From Helicobacter sp. (GTDB lineage Bacteria > Campylobacterota > Campylobacteria > Campylobacterales > Helicobacteraceae): a DNA stretch of 38,782 nucleotides. Where the stretch lies: positions 1 to 38,782 of the forward strand of contig NZ_JALEIK010000003.1 in NCBI RefSeq assembly GCF_022770205.1, given 5' to 3'. The notes below the pieces were generated by a model, which did not search any database, was not told where the DNA came from, and was given only the letters and a program-made list of their open reading frames with translations. The position numbers were made by a program, and so were the translations under genes. Shown here in pieces: positions 9,504-16,958 of this stretch; position 1 is the stretch's first letter, and each line of letters begins with the position of its first letter.

Positions 9504-10286
9504 CTAACGAAACCGCCAACAATCTTTAATCTCTTTTAAATATTTTTTATCCACCTCTACAATTAATAACTCTTCCCTATCGCCTAGACAATCAATAATT
9601 TCACCATTAGGAGAAACAAATAAAGAATCTCCGTAAAAATTCCATAAAGTTTGTGTTGGAGAGTCTTGATATTGTCCTATACGATTTGCGCGCAAAATAT
9701 AACAACTATTCAAAAAAGCACGCATTTTGATAATACTTCTCCAACGCAACGAAGAATCAAAAGTAGAAGCAGTGGGCAATAAGACGCAATCCACGCCTTC
9801 AGCTTTTAATTTAAGCCAAAAATCATCAAAATGCAATTCATATCCAAAAACTGCTGCAAATTTAAATCCCCCTACATTAAAAATTGGGGGAGTTTTAGGA
9901 TGTTTTGGAAGTGTATTTGCAAAAAACTTCTCTTCATTCCAATGCGCATAAGGCATTAATTTTTGCGCACGATAACTCAAAGCCTTCCCCTTATTTACAA
10001 TAAAAATCGTTTTATAAATCTTATCCCTTATCACCTCAAAGACAGGTGCTACCATTACAATATTATATTGTGCAGACAACTTCAAAATCCCATCAGTTTC
10101 CCTTTTGATTCTCTCTAGCGCATCTATCTTCTTTCCTCTTCCCATCTCCAAATCTTTAAAAAAGGGATTAAGCAAATACTCACCAAATAAAATCACCCTT
10201 ACCTTTGCATCCACAGCAGTTTTAATATAAGATTCTATTGCATCTTGCGTGCGAGAATTTGAAAGTTGTAATGCAGAAATTTTCAT
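9504..10286 (-). CDS. Carbon-nitrogen hydrolase (nitrilase) fold protein, Cys absent
   Basis: A 260-residue nitrilase-superfamily protein, which normally uses a Glu-Lys-Cys triad to cleave amides or nitriles. The Glu is E36 in LFGEYLLNPF and the Lys is K109 in YRAQKLMPYA. The third motif, normally Cys-Tyr-Glu/Asp, reads VFGYELHFD: codon GGA (Gly148) stands where Cys is expected. The rest of the fold is intact (LLPTAS, AFLNSCYILRANRIG, GDSLFVSPNGEI). I therefore see either a non-catalytic member or one with altered chemistry. It abuts xseB, the stop codon of which is the triplet next to this start. Possibly the counterpart of HP0757; that is from memory. Substrate unknown. Confidence 0.75.
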   Translation of the reverse strand: MKISALQLSNSRTQDAIESYIKTAVDAKVRVILFGEYLLNPFFKDLEMGRGKKIDALERIKRETDGILKLSAQYNIVMVAPVFEVIRDKIYKTIFIVNKGKALSYRAQKLMPYAHWNEEKFFANTLPKHPKTPPIFNVGGFKFAAVFGYELHFDDFWLKLKAEGVDCVLLPTASTFDSSLRWRSIIKMRAFLNSCYILRANRIGQYQDSPTQTLWNFYGDSLFVSPNGEIIDCLGDREELLIVEVDKKYLKEIKDCWRFR

Positions 10287-10490
10287 TTAAGATTCCTTTG
10301 TGTATTGCATTTTTAATGTTTCACATTGCACTTGTGCATTTTCTAACAACTTTTGCGCTTTTTGAAGATTCTCCATTCCGCTCTTATACAATTCCAAACT
10401 CTCATTTAATCCAATATTTTCATCTCCTAGCTTCTCTAAGCATTCCGTAGCATTTTCTAAATATTCTTCAAAATTCAATGTCTGCTCCAT
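10287..10490 (-). CDS. xseB: Exodeoxyribonuclease VII small subunit
   Basis: A 67-residue, all-helical protein with the XseB pattern: NFEEYLENATECLEKLGDEN then LNESLELYKSGMENLQ and a helix LLENAQVQCETL. With the large subunit XseA it degrades single-stranded DNA; xseA is not in this window. ATG 10490 is preceded by GGGAG, which overlaps the end of the upstream pflA gene. Stop and downstream start are back to back, so translation is probably coupled in a pflA-xseB-nitrilase operon. Confidence 0.85.
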   Translation of the reverse strand: MEQTLNFEEYLENATECLEKLGDENIGLNESLELYKSGMENLQKAQKLLENAQVQCETLKMQYTKES

Positions 10491-10499
10491 TTTTGCTCC

Positions 10500-12896
10500 C
10501 TACTGCACATTTTCTAATAATTTTTTTGCATCAATACATAAATTTTTCCACGGGGATTCCGCATTTAAAGCCTCACATTTCCCATAGGATTCAACTGCCA
10601 TATTTTTATCACCCAACTTATCGTATAAATACCCTTCTAAATAATAAATTTGAATCTTTTCTGTTTCTTTATTTGCATACAACTCTGCCCTTTTTAATAA
10701 GTCTAAAGACTCTCTAAACCTCCCTTCACGATTGAGTGCTTCTACCACTCCAAGCTCTACCCAAGGAGAATATTCATAGCGTCCGTGCATTTCTTGCAAA
10801 TCCATTAAAGACTTTGCATACAATTGAATCGCTGTATCATCTTTACGCACTAGCGCATCTTGTAGCATCACGCGATACACTTCAATCATTTTATTGCTAT
10901 TTTTTAGGCTTTCTTCTAAGCGTGGTAATAATTTAAAAGCTTCTTCCTGATTGCCCTGCTTGATTTGAGACATAAAAAGAACCCAAGCACTATCATTATG
11001 CTTTGGATCACTTAATAAGTTTAAAGTATCACGCGCAGCAAGGGAAGCTTTTGGATAGTTTTGAGAAGAATACTCAACCCACGCCAAACGATAAAGCCAT
11101 TCCTCCTTTTGTTTTGGTGTAGTCGCTTGCATAGACTTCTCCTTAGCAATTTCTAATGCAGGAATAAATTGTCTATTTGCATACAAACAATCAAAGAGCT
11201 TTAAAAATTCATCATCTTGCAAGGCAAGTTTAATTCCATACAGACTTCCATAATATGCAGCCTCTTTGCAATCCTCAGCCGCTAAGGCTTCTCTAATCAA
11301 CATACTCACTGCATTAATAAGCACAGGCATATCCTCTCCAAGCACACTATTAAGCTCTTCTCTCATTGCAAATACACGCAAATAATCACCTAAATCATAA
11401 TAAGTCTGCGCCTTTTTCTCTAGCGCAATCCCCTCTTCCTCTTTGCCTTTATAATTTGCAATCACATAATCATAATGCTCCAAACGCTTTGCTGCATCGC
11501 TTTCCTTATCATTTAACAATAATGCGTCATCTAAAGCCTTAACTTCTTTACGCTCAGCCTCACTATCGCTTTCTTTTAAAAACAACTGATAATATGCGTG
11601 TGCCTTTTGCAAATCCCCAGCTTTATCAAACCACATTGCCATATCCTTTAGCATCGGCAAGTATAAAGGAACTGCTTTATCCTCAAAAGTGTTAAACATC
11701 ACCTCCAACACTTTTGCAGGTGTTTCATAAATCCCAAACTCTGCCCAAGACTGCATCATTGTATAATATTTTGGTATGTCCTGTAAGAAAAAATTAGGAT
11801 TTGCCTGCAATGTATCGCTAAGATGCTTTTCTGCCCTCTTTTTCTCTCCACCTTTACGATAATAATCCCCTAAAAGCACAGAAGCAAGAGAAGCCACCTC
11901 CAAATCCTTTGCTTCATTAAGCACAGATTCATACATTTCAAGAACAACTCTGCGATCTCCACGCGCATATAAATGATCCCCATAATCAAGTCTTGCTAAA
12001 AGCTCATATTTATCACCCTTGTATTCGTTAAACAAGCGATCGTAATAATACTTTGCCTCTTCAAAAAACTTCATTCCCGCATAAGTTTTTGCCATAATAA
12101 ATAAGACTTGTGGCACGTGAATATCCGTAGGATACGCTCCAAGCCAAGCCTTACCAAGCGCAATAATCTCTTCATAATTCTCTGCATTACGCATCCCATC
12201 AAGAGCCACTAATCGCAAATACAGAACATCTCGTTTAAAAATTGTTTCAGGATAGATTCCAAGCATTTCATCAATAGTGCTTAACGCCTCCGCATAAGAA
12301 TGACGCTCCACAAAAGACTGCACATTTAAGAAATAATCCTTATCCCTTCCTACTTGATCATCCATAGGACGCATCTGCGCATCAAGCACACCAATGCTTG
12401 GAACTTCATTAAAACTCATTGGAAAATTGATTCCATAGCTTGGCTTATCATTTAAAAATGGAATCTCTCCCTCATAGCCTAAAATCTGCCAACGCTTAGA
12501 TTGAGAATTATTCTCTACAGGAATGCGCTGATTACTCACTAAATCAAACTCTGTATTATAAAGCTTCATTTTTTTACCAGCTTTTGGAATAATCCTTATA
12601 CTAAAACCCTCTGCTGCATCCCTTAATACATCAGGCACAATTGAAAAAAATAAAGTCTCGCTACGCTGAAATCGTGAAAGCAAAGGTGCTTTAAAACTAC
12701 AAACAACAGCACTCACTTCAGAGTTTCTATTAAACTCCTCATAGCATTCAAAAGGTTTTTCATCGCGCAAATTCAACACTGCAAAATCACGCCCCGACTC
12801 TCTCCCACTATCCACATAGAATTCAAGAGCAAAAGCCTCCACCAACAGCATTGCTAAAAATGTTAAAAAATATCTAAAACGCTTAAAATCCGCCAA
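10500..12896 (-). CDS. pflA: TPR flagellar-motor protein PflA
   Basis: A 798-residue exported protein: basic start, hydrophobic segment (about 9-22) and a probable signal cleavage after EAFA, then a beta-rich N-terminal domain (FYVDSGRESGRDFAVLNL) and many degenerate tetratricopeptide repeats (for example VPQVLFIMAKTYAGMKFFEEA, LYRLAWVEYSSQNYPKAS, YLEGYLYDKLGDKNMAVESY). Length and layout match C. jejuni PflA (788 residues), a periplasmic scaffold of the flagellar motor needed for rotation. In C. jejuni pflA lies next to nuoN, and here it is two genes away, which supports the name. The start is TTG 12896 with AGGA 6 bases upstream. Without the context one could only say TPR periplasmic protein. 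Confidence 0.75.
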   Translation of the reverse strand: MADFKRFRYFLTFLAMLLVEAFALEFYVDSGRESGRDFAVLNLRDEKPFECYEEFNRNSEVSAVVCSFKAPLLSRFQRSETLFFSIVPDVLRDAAEGFSIRIIPKAGKKMKLYNTEFDLVSNQRIPVENNSQSKRWQILGYEGEIPFLNDKPSYGINFPMSFNEVPSIGVLDAQMRPMDDQVGRDKDYFLNVQSFVERHSYAEALSTIDEMLGIYPETIFKRDVLYLRLVALDGMRNAENYEEIIALGKAWLGAYPTDIHVPQVLFIMAKTYAGMKFFEEAKYYYDRLFNEYKGDKYELLARLDYGDHLYARGDRRVVLEMYESVLNEAKDLEVASLASVLLGDYYRKGGEKKRAEKHLSDTLQANPNFFLQDIPKYYTMMQSWAEFGIYETPAKVLEVMFNTFEDKAVPLYLPMLKDMAMWFDKAGDLQKAHAYYQLFLKESDSEAERKEVKALDDALLLNDKESDAAKRLEHYDYVIANYKGKEEEGIALEKKAQTYYDLGDYLRVFAMREELNSVLGEDMPVLINAVSMLIREALAAEDCKEAAYYGSLYGIKLALQDDEFLKLFDCLYANRQFIPALEIAKEKSMQATTPKQKEEWLYRLAWVEYSSQNYPKASLAARDTLNLLSDPKHNDSAWVLFMSQIKQGNQEEAFKLLPRLEESLKNSNKMIEVYRVMLQDALVRKDDTAIQLYAKSLMDLQEMHGRYEYSPWVELGVVEALNREGRFRESLDLLKRAELYANKETEKIQIYYLEGYLYDKLGDKNMAVESYGKCEALNAESPWKNLCIDAKKLLENVQ

Positions 12897-12922
12897 CTAT
12901 TTTCCTAAACTTTAATCTTTCC

Positions 12923-12928
12923 ATTATA
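12923..12928 (-). promoter_or_regulatory. -10 box of pflA
   Basis: On the minus strand AGTATAATGG contains TATAAT (12928 to 12923) in the 56-base gap between the phosphoesterase stop and the pflA start. It suggests that pflA-xseB-nitrilase has its own transcript. Confidence 0.5.
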
Positions 12929-12952
12929 CTTTCTTTTGTTTAAATCTCCATT

Positions 12953-14095
12953 TTATGCACTAGAAAATTCAAAATATGTAATCTCTGCCTTTGATAAAAT
13001 CCGCATAGGTGGTCCCCAAAAACCCGTGCCACGATTGACATAAATCTGTGTTTTTGGGCTATGCTGATATAAGCCTTTAAGATAGGGTTGATCAAGTTTC
13101 ACAAGAAAACTAAATGGAAAAATTTGCCCACCATGCGTGTGTCCGCTTAAAATCAAATCCACATTATGCTTCTCTTTAACTTCAAGGGCAAATTTTGGCT
13201 GATGCGCTAATAAAACAAGCGGACAAGTTGGAATCCTTTTTTGCAATGCCTCTTCTAAATTTGGCTCTAATGCATTAATACGCCTTCCAAAAAGATCATA
13301 CACACCAGCTAAATTCAGCTTTGCTTCCTCTTTTTCAAGGAGAACGCAATCATTTTCAAGCACAATAATTCCCTTGCTTTTTAGCACATCAAGCAAGGGA
13401 GCAATGCCGTGAAAATACTCGTGGTTTCCGAGTATAAAATACACACCAAGCGGTGCTTCCAATTGTGCAAGCGCATCAATAGCCTTTGGCACTTTACTAA
13501 TTTCTGTATCCACAATATCGCCCGTTAGCACAATAAAATCAGGCTTAAGCGCATTTGCCTCTGCAACGATTTTTCCAACCACATTTTCTTCAATCAATCC
13601 ACCAATGTGCAAATCACTAATTTGCACAGCAGTCATCTTTCCTTCAAATCCATTTAATAAAATCTTAACCTTCTCAACAACAGGTCCAAATTTCGCTTCT
13701 GCCACTCCAAAACCAAGATAACCAAGCGCAAAGATTCCGCTTGTAACATTTAAAGAGTTTTGAAAAAAACCTCTACGCCCTTTTGAAAACTTTGGAAAAA
13801 AGATTACAAGAAGTTTCACAATCAAAGACAACGCTTGATAAAGCAACATTACAACAAACAACACAAATCCCACACCAATAGAAAGTGAAGCTAAAAAATA
13901 CAAACTTTGGGGCAAATCCACAAAATAACGCCCAAAAAAATACAACACCACACCAAAAAAATTAAACACTAAAAAATATTTTAAAACCCTTCGTGAAGTG
14001 CTAGGTTTAACAATTTGCTTGATAAAGAAAAAATAGATTCCAATATGGAATCCTAAAAAAACTAAAAGCATCAAAACAGGAAATAAAATTTTCAC
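12953..14095 (-). CDS. Membrane-anchored metallophosphoesterase
   Basis: A 380-residue calcineurin-like phosphoesterase. Four or so hydrophobic helices (about 3-25, 38-56, 64-84, 86-100) lead to the catalytic domain. Metal ligands are all visible: D161 and H163 (SDLHIGG), D193 (TGDIVD), N224-H225 (GNHEYFHG), H298 (LAHQPKF), and H319 and H321 (SGHTHGGQIFPF). This matches the YkuE/YaeI type, for which lipid A or UDP-diacylglucosamine-like or other membrane substrates are discussed; the substrate cannot be read here. The start is GTG 14095, 9 bases after the PilJ-type gene, so they share a transcript. Probably similar to HP1044. Confidence 0.8.
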   Translation of the reverse strand: MKILFPVLMLLVFLGFHIGIYFFFIKQIVKPSTSRRVLKYFLVFNFFGVVLYFFGRYFVDLPQSLYFLASLSIGVGFVLFVVMLLYQALSLIVKLLVIFFPKFSKGRRGFFQNSLNVTSGIFALGYLGFGVAEAKFGPVVEKVKILLNGFEGKMTAVQISDLHIGGLIEENVVGKIVAEANALKPDFIVLTGDIVDTEISKVPKAIDALAQLEAPLGVYFILGNHEYFHGIAPLLDVLKSKGIIVLENDCVLLEKEEAKLNLAGVYDLFGRRINALEPNLEEALQKRIPTCPLVLLAHQPKFALEVKEKHNVDLILSGHTHGGQIFPFSFLVKLDQPYLKGLYQHSPKTQIYVNRGTGFWGPPMRILSKAEITYFEFSSA

Positions 14096-14104
14096 CCTAA
14101 ACCC

Positions 14105-14749
14105 TTATCGTCGCGCCACATTCCAAAACAATAAAACGATTTGGATTCCACAAATTAATAAACCAAAATATAAAAACCATTGTGTGTTACGCTCTTGCTC
14201 TCGCAAAAATGTTTGCCCATAAATTTGCTGACTAAGCGTAGCAAGCTCTAAACTTATTAATAACCCATCATCACTTTCAAGCTCTTGCAATAATGCTTGA
14301 TTAATCTGCAATACATCTTTAAAATTTACCAAATAAAGCATTCTATTTGCATTCTCCAAAAATTTCTCCATCTTAAGCATTAATCCCCCGCTGCCAAAAT
14401 ACACATCATTTAATGTAGAATATGCCTCATTACCCACAATCCTAGAAACCACAAAGTTTTGCAAGATTTGATGGATGGAATTTAGCTCATTGATACAATA
14501 CCTAAGTTCCAAAAAAACATCCCCATTGTTACGCTTTAAAATATGATTTGTTGAGATAATCTGTGATAAAAACACAATCCTTTGCGCCAAAAAGCGTTGC
14601 TTACCGCTAATATTTACAGAATAAAGTGCTGTATTTTGTTTTTGTATGATTTTTTGATTGCTCTGCACATAATACACGATTCCAACTCCCAAAACCACGC
14701 ACAATAAAATTTCTAAGAAAATAAATTTCCTACTTTGAAAAACACCCAA
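14105..14749 (-). CDS. PilJ/NarX-type sensor-domain protein without output domain
   Basis: A 214-residue protein with one helix at each end (about 9-28 and 190-208) and a helical periplasmic middle. NISGKQRFLAQRI (46-58) is the hallmark of the PilJ/NarX-like N-terminal domain found in type IV pilus chemoreceptors and nitrate sensors. Nothing follows the second helix except NVARR, so there is no HAMP, kinase or methyl-accepting part. The start is TTG 14749 with AAGG 8-10 bases upstream. It is the first gene of the operon with the phosphoesterase. Possible roles are a regulatory partner of another receptor or a membrane adaptor. Domain call moderate, function unknown. Confidence 0.6.
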   Translation of the reverse strand: MGVFQSRKFIFLEILLCVVLGVGIVYYVQSNQKIIQKQNTALYSVNISGKQRFLAQRIVFLSQIISTNHILKRNNGDVFLELRYCINELNSIHQILQNFVVSRIVGNEAYSTLNDVYFGSGGLMLKMEKFLENANRMLYLVNFKDVLQINQALLQELESDDGLLISLELATLSQQIYGQTFLREQERNTQWFLYFGLLICGIQIVLLFWNVARR

Positions 14750-14776
14750 TTATCACCCTTATAAAATAATCCGCAT

Positions 14777-14782
14777 ATTGTA
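14777..14782 (-). promoter_or_regulatory. Possible -10 of PilJ-type gene
   Basis: On the minus strand GATAATACAATATGCGG contains TACAAT (14782 to 14777), 28 bases before the TTG start, in the divergent gap 14750-14856. Several overlapping AT-rich hexamers make the exact box uncertain. Confidence 0.3.
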
Positions 14783-14813
14783 TTATCTTTAATAAAATTT
14801 ATCAATAAAAATA

Positions 14814-14822
14814 TGCTAGAAT
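14814..14822 (+). promoter_or_regulatory. Extended -10 promoter of lipoprotein gene
   Basis: TGCTAGAAT (14814-14822) is an extended -10 with one mismatch, 34 bases before GTG 14857. The ribosome site AAGGA is at 14846-14850. Confidence 0.5.
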
Positions 14823-14856
14823 TAGCCCCTACAAATCTAAAAGGTAAGGATAACTT

Positions 14857-15417
14857 GTGAAAAAGAAATTTTTAAAAAATGCTTGCATTATCTGTGCCAT
14901 AGCTCTTAGTGGTTGCGCACAAAAATATAGCACCCTCCCAAATACACGCATTCATCAAACTTGCAATATGCCCATTGTAACTTACGAATTTGGCTTTTTA
15001 AAGGAGGGAGAACACAATGACTTAAAAATCTCAAACACGCGCATTAAGGATAATATAGAAAAATCTCTTCTGCAAAGTGGTTGCTTCACTCTGACGCAAA
15101 CAAACACAGATGCTTATAAACACTATCGCTTAGATGTTGTCTATGGAAACATAAACTCTAAAAATGCGCAAGGCGGTTTTCTTCACTCACAAACAAGCGA
15201 TGCGCTTATTTTTGAAATTCAATTATCCTTTAATAGAATGGATGAAACAAGAATTTTTCAAGGAAAGTCTAGCCTACAAAATGCAAATGAGCAATATCTA
15301 AAAATCTTTGGGCAATCCTCTGCATTAGACAATAACCAAATCCAAATCACCCTACAAAACGCAATTAACTCTGCAATCAACGAAGCAACAAAAAGTTTCT
15401 CGCACAATAAGCAATAG
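14857..15417 (+). CDS. Predicted lipoprotein of unknown function
   Basis: A 186-residue protein with a lipoprotein signal: MKKKFLKNA, a hydrophobic core, then LSGC with the lipidated Cys at 20. The mature part has paired Cys (C37, C72) and alternating strands and helices (TYEFGFLKEGEHNDL; LDVVYGNINSKNAQGGF; ALIFEIQLSFNRMDE) and ends in a helix. I do not recognise the family. Start GTG 14857 has AAGGA 6 bases upstream. It stands alone on the + strand between the PilJ-type gene (divergent) and nuoN (convergent) and has its own promoter and hairpin. Residue 21 is Ala, not Asp, so outer-membrane sorting by the E. coli rule is possible but this is inference. Confidence 0.75.
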   Translation: MKKKFLKNACIICAIALSGCAQKYSTLPNTRIHQTCNMPIVTYEFGFLKEGEHNDLKISNTRIKDNIEKSLLQSGCFTLTQTNTDAYKHYRLDVVYGNINSKNAQGGFLHSQTSDALIFEIQLSFNRMDETRIFQGKSSLQNANEQYLKIFGQSSALDNNQIQITLQNAINSAINEATKSFSHNKQ

Positions 15418-15445
15418 TTGGAATCCAAAATGGATTCCAACTATT
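15413..15445. terminator. Perfect 15-bp hairpin between lipoprotein gene and nuoN
   Basis: Bases 15413-15427 pair without mismatch with 15431-15445 around a 3-base AAA loop. The left arm includes the lipoprotein stop TAG, and nuoN ends 4 bases to the right, so one hairpin serves both convergent transcripts. There is no T-run on either side, which is odd for a classical Rho-independent terminator; it may act as a 3' stability element as well. Confidence 0.55.
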
Positions 15446-15448
15446 AAA

Positions 15449-16936
15449 CTACAACGCACTATTTCCAACAATCCCAAAAATACCAAGCAATAAACCATCT
15501 ACAAAGAATACAGAAAGGCAAACATAAAGCGTTGCAATCCCAACAATAATTTTAAGCGGTAAGGTTGCATTCTGTAAATAAACATTTCCATCGCTAATTA
15601 ATGGTTCTTTTAAAAACATATAAACAATAAGTTTTAAATAATAATACGCAGCAATGGCACTATTTAACACCATAATAATCACTAAAAATAAATATCCATT
15701 ATTCATTGCCACACTCATTAAATACAGCTTCCCCCAAAACACAGAAAAAGGTGGAATCCCAGCTAAAGAAAACATAAATAATCCCATAATCACCGCAGCT
15801 AAAGGAGAAAGCCTAATAAGCCCCGAGAACTTTTCATAAGAATGATCATAGCGTTTGTCCCAAATTTGTTCTTTTGTGCGTGAAATCCATAGCATTGCAA
15901 AAACTCCAAGATTCGTAAAAAGGAATAAAATCCAATACACAAATAATGCACTATATGCTTGTGCCCCACCAATCAAAATAGCACTAAAGGCAAATCCAGC
16001 GTGTGAAATGGAGCTGTATGCCAACATTCTTTTGACATCTTTTTGCACTAAAGCTACAAGGTTTGGTAATGTTATGGTTAAGACAATGATACAATAAAAT
16101 ATATTATGCACCCACACAATATCCATAAAAAAACTAAAAATCCTAATCGCCACAACAAATGCTGCAATTTTTGGAGCAATAGACATAAACCCCGCCAAAA
16201 AGGAATTAGAGCCCTCATAGACATCTGGCGTCCAAGAATGAAAAGGAAATAAAGAAACCTTAAATCCAAGCGAAGCAATAAAAAAGACAACTCCACCAAA
16301 CACAAGATACGAAGGCTGATAATTTTTTGCTTCAAAAACCGCCTTCATTCCTACCAAATCCAAATGTCCACTTGCTGCATATAACAACATTGCGCCAAAG
16401 GCAAAACAACCAGCTGATAACGCCCCCATTGTGAAATATTTAATTGCCGCTTCAAACGCAGTTCCGCGATTATGCATTGCAATGAGTGCATAAAGTGCCA
16501 ATGAAGCTGTTTCAAGCCCTAAAAAAATTACAATTAAATGGTCACTACTTACCATAAATTGGAATCCTGCGCACATAAATAAAAATAACGCATAATATTC
16601 AGGGTATTGAAATTCGTGGAATTTATTATAACTTAAGGTTAAAGGCACAAATAAAATTGCAGCAATAAGAACAATCAATTGCCCAAGCAACGCTACACCA
16701 TCAATTAAGATTAAATCAAAAAATGCCCTTTGCACTCCATCAATGCTAAAAAACAGAATATAACCCAAATCTAAACCTAAAAATAGAACCGTAAGCATTG
16801 TATAAAGTTGTTTATTAGCAGTTTTTAGACACATATCCACAATCAAAATAAGAATCGCTCCAAAAATTGCAATCAACATAGGAAAAATACTAAAAATATT
16901 TAAACTCTCAAAGGACACACTAAATGGTTCTAACAT
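15449..16936 (-). CDS. nuoN: Complex I subunit NuoN
   Basis: Proton-pumping antiporter-like subunit of the inner-membrane NADH:quinone oxidoreductase-type complex; 495 residues, about 14 helices. Key residues sit in the proton-pump motifs: an early Glu in the [16 protein letters not shown] helix, the Lys of [20 protein letters not shown], and [23 protein letters not shown]. The start is ATG 16936 with a GGGGAGGA ribosome site just before it. It is the last gene of the nuo operon. Confidence 0.95.
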   Translation of the reverse strand: MLEPFSVSFESLNIFSIFPMLIAIFGAILILIVDMCLKTANKQLYTMLTVLFLGLDLGYILFFSIDGVQRAFFDLILIDGVALLGQLIVLIAAILFVPLTLSYNKFHEFQYPEYYALFLFMCAGFQFMVSSDHLIVIFLGLETASLALYALIAMHNRGTAFEAAIKYFTMGALSAGCFAFGAMLLYAASGHLDLVGMKAVFEAKNYQPSYLVFGGVVFFIASLGFKVSLFPFHSWTPDVYEGSNSFLAGFMSIAPKIAAFVVAIRIFSFFMDIVWVHNIFYCIIVLTITLPNLVALVQKDVKRMLAYSSISHAGFAFSAILIGGAQAYSALFVYWILFLFTNLGVFAMLWISRTKEQIWDKRYDHSYEKFSGLIRLSPLAAVIMGLFMFSLAGIPPFSVFWGKLYLMSVAMNNGYLFLVIIMVLNSAIAAYYYLKLIVYMFLKEPLISDGNVYLQNATLPLKIIVGIATLYVCLSVFFVDGLLLGIFGIVGNSAL

Positions 16937-16958
16937 TTATTTTTCCTCCCCTTGTGTG

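Noticed and set aside
9727-9951. Open frames antisense to the nitrilase-fold gene and others such as 10478-10717
   Set aside because: No ribosome sites and they are fully contained in strongly supported genes on the other strand.
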